64,000 bases of DNA from Paraburkholderia sp. BCC1884. GTDB taxonomy: Bacteria > Pseudomonadota > Gammaproteobacteria > Burkholderiales > Burkholderiaceae. The stretch covers positions 1 through 64,000 of the forward strand of contig NZ_CAAJGL010000064.1 in NCBI RefSeq assembly GCF_900996225.1, in the 5' to 3' direction. Below, piece by piece: positions 56,141-64,000 of this stretch. The notes under the pieces were generated by a model. The model was not told the origin of the DNA and made no database searches. It saw only the letters and a list, made by a program, of their open reading frames with translations. Each line of letters opens with the position of its first letter. The first letter of the stretch is position 1. Position numbers and translations under genes: made by a program.

Positions 56141-57688
56141 ATGACAACGCAAACCATCCGCTTTTATCACCAGGGGTCCGTCCGTGAGGTTGCGGGCGTC
56201 CCGGCATCGCGCACCGTGCTCCAGCATCTGCGCGAAGATTTGCATTGCACCGGCACCAAGGAAGGCTGTGCCGAGGGCGACTGCGGCGCCTGCACGGTAG
56301 TGGTCGGCGAACTCGACGCCCACGGCGCCTTCGCCCTGAAGGCGGTCAATGCCTGCATCCAGTTTCTGCCGACACTCGACGGGAAAGCCCTCTTCACCGT
56401 CGAAGACCTGCGCGCCGCCGATGGCGCCCTGCACCCCGTGCAACAGGCGATGGTCGATTGCCACGGTTCCCAATGCGGTTTCTGCACGCCCGGCTTCGTC
56501 ATGTCGATGTGGGCGCTGTACGAAAACCAGCCCGCCGCCGCCGGTCTCCCCACCCGCGATGAAATCAACGCTGCGCTCTCCGGCAATCTGTGCCGTTGCA
56601 CCGGCTACCGGCCGATCGTCGATGCGTCGCAGAAAATGTTCGATTACCCGCAGTACCCGCGCGTAACGCTGGACCGCACGGCGATCGCCAACAAGCTGCG
56701 CGAACTGCAACGCCACGACACGTTCGAATACAGCGCGCCCGACACGCGCGGCGCCGCATTCGGCGCGCCAACCTTCCACGCGCCCGTCACGCTCGACGCC
56801 TTCGCCAAACTACGCGCCGGGCATCCTCAAGCACGGCTGCTGGCCGGCAGCACCGACGTCGGCCTGTGGGTCACCAAGCAATTCCGCGATCTCGGCGACA
56901 TTCTGTATATCGGCAACGTCGCCGAATTGAAGACGATCGAGCGCGATGCGCAGACGCTGACGATCGGCGCAGCCGTGACACTCGAAGACGCCTACGCAGC
57001 CCTCGCCGTGGACTATCCCGAACTCGCCGAACTGTGGACGCGTTTCGCGTCGCTGCCGATCCGCAATGCCGGCACGCTCGGCGGCAACGTCGCCAATGGC
57101 TCGCCGATCGGCGACTCGATGCCCGCGCTGCTCGCGCTCGGTGCCGAAATCGTGCTGCGTCACGGCGCGAAAACCCGCACTCTGCCACTCGATACGTTCT
57201 ACCTCGGCTACCAGAAAACCGCCCTCGCAGCCGGCGAATTCGTCGCGGCGCTGCGCGTGCCGCGTCCGCTGGGGAATCTGCGTTTTCGCACGTACAAAGT
57301 CTCGAAACGCTACGATCAGGACATCTCGGCGGTCTGCGCAGCATTCGCCTTGCACCTCGGCGAAGACGGCGTCATCACTCAGGCGCGGATCGCCTTCGGC
57401 GGCATGGCGGCCACGCCGAAGCGCGCCGCGCAAACGGAAGCCGTCCTGACCGGCGCGGCATGGAACGAAACTACCGCGCGTCAGGCGATGAACGCGCTCG
57501 TCGCCGATTATCAGCCGCTCTCCGATATGCGCGCGTCGAGCGCTTACCGGCTGAAGGTGGCGCGCAACGTCCTGTGGCGCTTCCACCTCGAAACGCGCGA
57601 TGTCGCGCCGCTCGCCCTGTTCGACGTGAATGCGTTCGCGTTCGAAGCCGGCGCGCCGGACGCGATCCTTGCGAAGGAGTCGTCGTGA
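56141..57688 (+). CDS. xdhA: Xanthine dehydrogenase small subunit
   Basis: 515 residues combining the two [2Fe-2S] domains and the FAD domain of XDH. The first cluster uses Cys43, 48, 51 and 72 (GTKEGCAEGDCGACTVVV), the second Cys112, 115, 151 and 153 (GSQCGFCTPGFV, CRCTGYRPI). The FAD region follows with LLAGSTDVGLWVTK, RNAGTLGGNVANGSPIGDS and the CO-dehydrogenase-flavoprotein-like end. The subunit passes electrons from the molybdenum centre to NAD+. Start MTTQTIRFYHQG. It overlaps xdhB by one base. Confidence 0.95.
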   Translation: MTTQTIRFYHQGSVREVAGVPASRTVLQHLREDLHCTGTKEGCAEGDCGACTVVVGELDAHGAFALKAVNACIQFLPTLDGKALFTVEDLRAADGALHPVQQAMVDCHGSQCGFCTPGFVMSMWALYENQPAAAGLPTRDEINAALSGNLCRCTGYRPIVDASQKMFDYPQYPRVTLDRTAIANKLRELQRHDTFEYSAPDTRGAAFGAPTFHAPVTLDAFAKLRAGHPQARLLAGSTDVGLWVTKQFRDLGDILYIGNVAELKTIERDAQTLTIGAAVTLEDAYAALAVDYPELAELWTRFASLPIRNAGTLGGNVANGSPIGDSMPALLALGAEIVLRHGAKTRTLPLDTFYLGYQKTALAAGEFVAALRVPRPLGNLRFRTYKVSKRYDQDISAVCAAFALHLGEDGVITQARIAFGGMAATPKRAAQTEAVLTGAAWNETTARQAMNALVADYQPLSDMRASSAYRLKVARNVLWRFHLETRDVAPLALFDVNAFAFEAGAPDAILAKESS

Positions 57689-60111
57689 TGAACCGGACCG
57701 ATGCTTTTGTCGAACACGCGGGCAAGCACGCCGCGCTTCAGGATGGCGACGCGGCGATCGGCATTTCGCTGCCGCACGAATCGGCCGCGCTGCATGTGAG
57801 CGGCGAAGCCACGTACACCGACGACGTCCCCGAACTTCACGGCACCTTACACGCCGCGCTCGGCCTCTCGCGCCACGCGCACGCGCGCATCGTTTCGATC
57901 GATCTGGATGCGGTCAGAAAAGCACCCGGCGTGATCGCCGTGTTGACCGCTGAAGACATCCCCGGTGAAAACAATTGCGGCCCCGTGCTGCACGACGATC
58001 CGATTCTCGCCGTCGACGAAGTCCTGTACCTCGGCCAACCGGTGTTCGCCGTCATCGCCGAAAGCCACGAACTCGCGCGCCGCGCGGCCGCGCTCGCGAA
58101 AAGCGATGACGTGATCCGCTACGAGCCGCTCGAAGCCGTCCTGACGCCGGCGCAAGCCAGGGCCAACAAGCAGTTCGTGCTCCCGCCGCTGCATCTGAAA
58201 CGCGGCGAGCCTGGCGCGAAGATCGCCGCAGCGCCCCACAAGATCAAGGGCACGTTCGAAGTGGGCGGCCAGGAACAGTTCTATCTGGAAGGCCAGATCG
58301 CCTACGCCGTGCCGAAAGAGATGGACGGCATGCTCGTCTACAGTTCGACGCAGCATCCGAGCGAAATGCAGCAGGTGGTCGCGCATATGCTCGATTGGCC
58401 CGCGCATAGCGTGCTGTGCGAATGCCGGCGCATGGGCGGCGGCTTCGGCGGCAAGGAATCGCAATCGGCGCTGTTTGCCTGCGTGGCGTCGCTGGCGGCG
58501 AAACTGCTGCGCCGTCCGGTGAAACTGCGCGCCGATCGCGACGACGACTTCATGATCACCGGCAAGCGCCACGACGCGATCTACGAATACGAAGCCGGCT
58601 TCGACGACAACGGCCGCATTCTCGGCGCACGCGTCGAAATCGCTTTACGTGCGGGCTATTCGGCGGATCTTTCGGGCGCCGTCGCCACCCGCGCCGTGTG
58701 TCACTTCGACAACGCGTACTACCTGTCCGATGTCGATATCGTGGCGCTGTGCTGCAAGACCAACACGCAATCGAATACCGCGTTTCGCGGCTTCGGCGGC
58801 CCGCAAGGCGCGCTCGTGATGGAAGTGATGCTCGACAGCATCGCGCGTCAATTGAACTGCGATCCGCTCGACGTGCGCCTTGCCAACTACTACGGCATCG
58901 GCGAGCGCGACACGACGCCGTACGGGCAACGTGTCGAAGACAACATCATCGCGCCGCTGACCGACGAACTGCTCGCCACCAGCGACTATCGCGCGCGTCG
59001 CGAAACGATTGCCGCATTCAATGCAACGAGTCCGGTGCTCAAACGCGGCCTCGCGTTTTCACCCGTTAAATTCGGCATCTCGTTCAACGTGCCGTTTCTG
59101 AACCAGGCAGGCGCTCTGGTTCATGTGTACAAGGACGGTTCGGTGCTGGTCAATCACGGCGGCACCGAGATGGGCCAGGGTCTCAACACCAAGGTCGCGC
59201 AGGTCGTCGCCAACGAACTCGGTCTGAAGCTTTCACGCGTGCGGGTGTCGGCAACCGATACCTCGAAGATCGCCAACACGTCGGCCACCGCCGCGTCAAC
59301 GGGTAGCGATCTGAACGGCAAGGCTGCCGAAGCGGCGGCGAAAACCATTCGTGGACGGCTCGCCGAACTCGCGGCCAAACAACTCGGCGGCAACGCCGGG
59401 GACGTTCAGTTTGCCAACGGCGAAGTGTCGGTGAATGGCGGTGCGATGCCGTTCGAACAACTGATCGGCGCCGCGTATCTGGCGCGCGTGCAGTTGTGGT
59501 CGGACGGTTTTTACACCACGCCGAAAGTGCATTGGGACGCGAAAACGCTGACCGGTCATCCGTTTTATTACTTCGCATACGGCGCGGCCGTGTCGGAAGT
59601 CGTGATCGATACGCTGACCGGCGAATGGAAACTGGTGCGCGCGGATGTGCTTCACGATGCCGGCCAGTCGATCAATCCGGCGATCGACATCGGCCAGGTG
59701 GAAGGCGGTTTCATTCAAGGCATGGGCTGGCTCACCACCGAAGAACTCTGGTGGAACCGCGACGGCCGTCTGATGACGCATGCACCGTCCACGTACAAGA
59801 TTCCTGCGGTCAGCGACACGCCCGCGGCTTTCCATGTGCAGCTCTTTCAGAACCAGAACGCCGAGCCGACCGTGTTCCGTTCGAAGGCCGTCGGCGAGCC
59901 GCCTTTGCTGCTGCCGTTCTCGGTGTTTCTCGCGATTCGCGACGCCGTCGCCGCCGCGGTGCCGGGCGCGCAACATGCTCCGGCATTGCGCGCGCCGGCC
60001 ACACCGGAAGCCATTCTCGACGCGCTAGATGCGTTGCAGGCGCCAGGCACGCCACCGCCCGGCGCGACTGCACCCGAAACGGAACCCGCAACCATCGACA
60101 CGACAGCGTAA
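57688..60111 (+). CDS. xdhB: Xanthine dehydrogenase large (molybdopterin) subunit
   Basis: 807 residues that hydroxylate hypoxanthine and xanthine to urate at a Mo-MPT centre. Visible blocks: the N-terminal GEATYTDDVPELHGTLHAAL, RRMGGGFGGKESQ, NTAFRGFGGPQGALVME, NHGGTEMGQGLNTKVAQV and the catalytic Glu737 in FRSKAVGEPPLLLPFS. The last 40 residues are Pro/Ala-rich. The ATG overlaps the xdhA stop (TGATG), with AAGGAG 8 bases upstream. It is cytoplasmic, acting as a heterotetramer or larger with XdhA. Confidence 0.96.
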   Translation: MNRTDAFVEHAGKHAALQDGDAAIGISLPHESAALHVSGEATYTDDVPELHGTLHAALGLSRHAHARIVSIDLDAVRKAPGVIAVLTAEDIPGENNCGPVLHDDPILAVDEVLYLGQPVFAVIAESHELARRAAALAKSDDVIRYEPLEAVLTPAQARANKQFVLPPLHLKRGEPGAKIAAAPHKIKGTFEVGGQEQFYLEGQIAYAVPKEMDGMLVYSSTQHPSEMQQVVAHMLDWPAHSVLCECRRMGGGFGGKESQSALFACVASLAAKLLRRPVKLRADRDDDFMITGKRHDAIYEYEAGFDDNGRILGARVEIALRAGYSADLSGAVATRAVCHFDNAYYLSDVDIVALCCKTNTQSNTAFRGFGGPQGALVMEVMLDSIARQLNCDPLDVRLANYYGIGERDTTPYGQRVEDNIIAPLTDELLATSDYRARRETIAAFNATSPVLKRGLAFSPVKFGISFNVPFLNQAGALVHVYKDGSVLVNHGGTEMGQGLNTKVAQVVANELGLKLSRVRVSATDTSKIANTSATAASTGSDLNGKAAEAAAKTIRGRLAELAAKQLGGNAGDVQFANGEVSVNGGAMPFEQLIGAAYLARVQLWSDGFYTTPKVHWDAKTLTGHPFYYFAYGAAVSEVVIDTLTGEWKLVRADVLHDAGQSINPAIDIGQVEGGFIQGMGWLTTEELWWNRDGRLMTHAPSTYKIPAVSDTPAAFHVQLFQNQNAEPTVFRSKAVGEPPLLLPFSVFLAIRDAVAAAVPGAQHAPALRAPATPEAILDALDALQAPGTPPPGATAPETEPATIDTTA

Positions 60112-60220
60112 ACATCGACCGAACGACAATGCCCGACGGCGCGCGGCGACACGAACGCCTCGCGCCCTACACAACCGGCCGCACGGACACCCCGCGCGGC
60201 CTCGCATGGAGAATCGCCGG

Positions 60221-61237
60221 ATGCAAGCCTGGCTACCTGACCTGCAACATCTGCTCGCGCACGGCGACGCCGCCGTGCTGGTGACGGTCGCGCGCGTCGA
60301 AGGTTCGGCGCCCCGCGAAGCCGGCACCAAGATGATCGTCACGCGCGATTCAGCGAAGCATACGATCGGCGGCGGCCACCTCGAATGGAAAGCCATCGAG
60401 ACCGCGCGCCAGGTGCTGCGCGACGGCATGCGCTCGCCGCATATGCGCCGGCTGGAGCGTTTCGCGCTCGGCCCGAGTCTCGGCCAATGCTGCGGCGGCG
60501 CCGTGATTCTCGCCTTCGAGCGCCTCGACATCGGCGACCTCGGCTGGATCACATCGCTGGCAAAACGCGTGGCCGCAGGCCAATCGACGGTGCGTAGCGT
60601 ATCATTCGGCCCCGCACCGGATGCGGTGATGCTGTCCGACCCCGAGCCGGGTGTCGACGCCGCCGACTGCCTGCTGTGGGACGGCGCCGGCTTCGACGAC
60701 AGCGGCGCGCTACTCACCGAAACCGTCGCGCCAGGCGACTTCCCAGTCGTGCTGTTCGGTGCCGGTCACGTGGGCGCCGCGCTGGTTCGCGTACTGGCCA
60801 CGCTGCCCTGCACGGTCCGCTGGGTGGACGAGCGCGACGCGCAGTTTCCTCCCGCGCAATCGCTGCACGCGGCGAACGTGAAAATCGATCCGAACGACGC
60901 CCCCGACGAAGCCATCGACCAGGCTCTGCCGAACACGTACTTCATCGTGATGACGCATAACCACGCGCTCGATCTCGAGTTGGCCGAGCGCATTTTACGG
61001 CGTGGCGATTTCGCGTTCTTCGGCATGATCGGCTCGCACAGCAAGCGCAAACAGTTCGAACACCGGCTGGCCGCACGCGGGCTCGATCCGGCGCTGATCG
61101 GGCGAATGAAGTGCCCGCTCGGCGTGGATGGGATCGTCGACAAGTCGCCGGAGATCATCGCGATCTCGGCGGCCGCGCAGGTCTTGCAGGCCGTCGAGGC
61201 GAATGCGGGCGCGCATCACGCGCCGCATACGGTGTGA
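60221..61237 (+). CDS. xdhC: Xanthine dehydrogenase accessory protein XdhC
   Basis: 338 residues. XdhC binds molybdenum cofactor, promotes its sulfuration and inserts it into XdhB. Seen: the N-terminal domain (VLVTVARVEGSAPREAGTKM, GGGHLEWKAIETA, SLGQCCGGAVILAF with the paired Cys) and the C-terminal Rossmann-like domain (VVLFGAGHVGAALVRVL, FFGMIGSHSKRKQFEHRL, CPLGVDGIVDKSPEIIAIS). The ATG at 60221 has GGAG 9 bases upstream; another ATG five codons earlier is possible. It lies 110 bases past xdhB. Confidence 0.93.
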   Translation: MQAWLPDLQHLLAHGDAAVLVTVARVEGSAPREAGTKMIVTRDSAKHTIGGGHLEWKAIETARQVLRDGMRSPHMRRLERFALGPSLGQCCGGAVILAFERLDIGDLGWITSLAKRVAAGQSTVRSVSFGPAPDAVMLSDPEPGVDAADCLLWDGAGFDDSGALLTETVAPGDFPVVLFGAGHVGAALVRVLATLPCTVRWVDERDAQFPPAQSLHAANVKIDPNDAPDEAIDQALPNTYFIVMTHNHALDLELAERILRRGDFAFFGMIGSHSKRKQFEHRLAARGLDPALIGRMKCPLGVDGIVDKSPEIIAISAAAQVLQAVEANAGAHHAPHTV

Positions 61238-61324
61238 CGCTGTAACCGTGTGACACGACGGCGCTTTGTCCTGACAGCCATCAGCCAACGCATCCGGCGT
61301 GAGCCGACTCCAACGAAAACTTGA

Positions 61325-62383
<1,059 letters not shown>

Positions 62384-62488
62384 CGGGCCGATAGATAGCA
62401 GCCGGCGGCGTAGGCTCGTTCGAAAGAGCCGAGCAAAAAACCCGTCGTCCGCGCTGTTCAGCTTCCCACAATCGGAGACGGTTTTTCC

Positions 62489-63853
62489 ATGACTCATTCG
62501 GCCAACCCGGCTAAACCAGGCCAAACGGCGTTTCGCGCGCAACTGCTGACTTTCAACGGCGATCCCGCGCAATCGCCCCATGCGGCAGTCTTCAACGAAG
62601 ACGGCCTGCTGATCGTCGAAGACGGCCATGTCGTCGCGGCAGGCGCGTATGCCGCGCTCGCCTCGCAACTCGCGCCGGGCACGCAGGTGCAGGACATGCG
62701 CGACAAGCTGATCGTGCCGGGCTTCATCGACACGCACATTCACTATCCGCAGACGGACATGATCGCCTCGCCGGCGCCGGGTCTGTTGCCGTGGCTCGAA
62801 ACCTACACGTTCCCGACCGAGCGCCGCTTCGCCGATCCGGCCTATGCACGCGACACGGCGAGCTTCTTCGTCGAAGAACTGCTGGCCTGCGGCACGACCA
62901 CCGCACTCGTGTATTGCACGGTCCACAAGGAATCGGCCGACGCGCTCTTCACCGAGAGCGAAGCGCGCAATCTGCGCATGGTGGCCGGCAAGGTGCTGAT
63001 GGACCGGCACTGCCCCGAGTTCCTGCAGGACACCGCGCAATCGGGCTACGACGACAGCGCCGAGCTGATCGGCCGCTGGCACAATCGCGGCCGCCAGATG
63101 TACGCGCTTACGCCGCGCTTCGCGCCGACTTCGACCGAAGCGCAACTCGAAGCATGCGGTGTGCTGGCAAAGCAGAATCCGGATATCTTCATCCAGAGCC
63201 ACGTCGCGGAAAACACCGACGAAGTGAAATGGGTCGCCGATCTGTTCCCGGGTCATCGCAGCTACCTGGACATCTACGATCACTATGACCTGCTGCGCCG
63301 CCGCGCGGTGTACGGCCACTGCATCTACCTCGACGAAGAAGACCGCAAGCGCATGGCGCAAACCGGCGCAGTCGCCTCGCACTGCCCGACCTCGAACCTG
63401 TTCCTCGGCAGCGGCCTGTTCGATTTCGACAAGGCCGACGAAGCCGGCATGCCGGTCGCACTTGCGACCGACGTCGGCGGCGGCACCTCGTTCTCGATGC
63501 TGCAGACCATGAACGAAGCGCACAAGGTCGCGCGCCTCACGGGTCATCATCTGACGGCCACGCGCATGTTCTATCTGGCAACCGCGGGCGCCGCGGCAGC
63601 ACTCGATCTGGCGGACAAGGTCGGCACCTTGAAGCCGAAGTCGGAAGCCGACTTCGTCGTGCTCGATCCGCAGGCGACGCCGTTGCTCGCGCGCCGCACG
63701 GCACGCACCGAGTCGCTGGAAGAACTGCTGTTCGCGTTCGCGCTGCTCGGCGACGATCGCGCGATCTACGAAACGTATGCGGCGGGCAAACGTGTTCACC
63801 GTCGTGACGACGTGCGGGTGCACGCACCGCGTGTAGCGAAGATCGCGGCCTGA
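62489..63853 (+). CDS. guaD: Guanine deaminase
   Basis: 454-residue amidohydrolase turning guanine into xanthine and ammonia. The zinc motif is PGFIDTHIHYPQTDM (His83, His85); PWLETYTFPTERRFAD, FIQSHVAENTDEVKW, RAVYGHCIYL and LATDVGGGTSFSML are guanine-deaminase hallmarks. The ATG at 62489 is preceded by CGGAGACGG. It ends the purine cluster, 105 bases after the deaminase, and is followed by a strong terminator. Confidence 0.95.
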   Translation: MTHSANPAKPGQTAFRAQLLTFNGDPAQSPHAAVFNEDGLLIVEDGHVVAAGAYAALASQLAPGTQVQDMRDKLIVPGFIDTHIHYPQTDMIASPAPGLLPWLETYTFPTERRFADPAYARDTASFFVEELLACGTTTALVYCTVHKESADALFTESEARNLRMVAGKVLMDRHCPEFLQDTAQSGYDDSAELIGRWHNRGRQMYALTPRFAPTSTEAQLEACGVLAKQNPDIFIQSHVAENTDEVKWVADLFPGHRSYLDIYDHYDLLRRRAVYGHCIYLDEEDRKRMAQTGAVASHCPTSNLFLGSGLFDFDKADEAGMPVALATDVGGGTSFSMLQTMNEAHKVARLTGHHLTATRMFYLATAGAAAALDLADKVGTLKPKSEADFVVLDPQATPLLARRTARTESLEELLFAFALLGDDRAIYETYAAGKRVHRRDDVRVHAPRVAKIAA

Positions 63854-63875
63854 TTCAGGCTAAGCGGCAGAACGA

Positions 63876-63908
63876 AAAACGGCGCTTCGATTCGAAGCGC
63901 CGTTTTTT
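63876..63908. terminator. Strong terminator after guaD, bidirectional
   Basis: ACGGCGCTTCG / CGAAGCGCCGT, 11-bp perfect stem, 3-base loop, A tract on the left and six T on the right. Bidirectional shape fits a convergent gene at the window end. Confidence 0.95.
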
Positions 63909-63935
63909 ATTTGCCTTCCGTCACACGCAGACCGC

Positions 63936-64000
63936 TCAACGCTGTGTGCACACCTCATGCAACGCATTCAGGCGTCGCACCGGATCGGCAACATAAGGGT
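63936..64000 (-). CDS. C-terminal end of an unidentified gene
   Basis: The minus strand has an open frame entering from the right edge and ending at a TGA (63936-63938), with a plausible 20-residue C-terminus, PYVADPVRRLNALHEVCTQR. It faces a bidirectional terminator, as a convergent gene would. Too short to identify. Confidence 0.35.
   Translation of the reverse strand, partial: PYVADPVRRLNALHEVCTQR

Noticed and set aside
56590..57687. Upstream open extension of the xdhB frame by 366 codons
   Set aside because: It lies inside xdhA, and the xdhB ATG with its ribosome-binding site is at 57688.

Overview
The window reads as a piece of a Burkholderiaceae chromosome, most likely Paraburkholderia or a close relative. 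It is GC-rich, with core genes in a typical burkholderial order. Two markers support this: the tmRNA tag peptide ANDETFALAA, and the gyrA / serC-pheA-hisC-tyrA-aroA-cmk-rpsA-ihfB-lapAB-ugd-hldE-hldD superblock. I see no prophage, insertion sequence, CRISPR array, rRNA or tRNA. Genus and family calls rest on recognition of protein sequences, not on a search.

Layout. 1-2.9 kb: the 5' end of etfB and the methionine importer metN-metI-metQ. 3.1-7.3 kb: an alpha/beta hydrolase, an enoyl-CoA hydratase with a histone-deacetylase-like amidohydrolase, and the lytic transglycosylase mltB. 7.4-27 kb, almost all on the minus strand: gyrA, a DUF2059 protein, serine and aromatic amino-acid synthesis (serC, pheA, hisC, tyrA, aroA), cmk, rpsA, ihfB, the LPS-control pair lapA-lapB, sugar-nucleotide genes for LPS (ugd, heptose kinase, hldD), a ComEA-like helix-hairpin-helix protein and cysM. 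27-30.6 kb, plus strand: an OmpA-family protein, ubiG, gph, tmRNA and a small secreted repeat protein. 31.1-37.6 kb: a ModE-like regulator divergent from a soluble NAD-linked molybdenum formate dehydrogenase operon (fdsGBAD). 37.7-50.8 kb: accessory genes, namely an FAD monooxygenase, a His-rich cation efflux protein, a TPR-glycosyltransferase, an MHS-family transporter, an acetyltransferase, two poorly known proteins, a peptidase C26 enzyme with a long disordered N-terminus and a CPA2 antiporter. 50.9-55.2 kb: a compact cassette of DUF2848 protein, MFS transporter, GntR regulator and amidase, which looks like an uncharacterised uptake-and-hydrolysis pathway. 55.3 kb: dsbB. 56.1-63.9 kb: purine catabolism (xdhA, xdhB, xdhC, an adenosine/adenine deaminase, guanine deaminase), in which deaminated purines would feed xanthine dehydrogenase.

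Most transcription units end in clear intrinsic terminators, several of them bidirectional between convergent genes. The most striking non-coding signal is an 11-bp perfect inverted repeat that would bury the Shine-Dalgarno sequence of the ComEA-like gene (8954-9006). Other candidates are paired CATATATG boxes flanking the fdsR-fdsG divergent region, a cluster of inverted repeats around the ompA promoter, a terminator-like hairpin at the hisC-tyrA junction, and a TGTGA-N4-TCACA palindrome on the promoter of the DUF2848 cassette. I found no clearly novel multi-gene defence or mobile system; the DUF2848/MFS/GntR/amidase cassette is the best candidate for an undescribed pathway.
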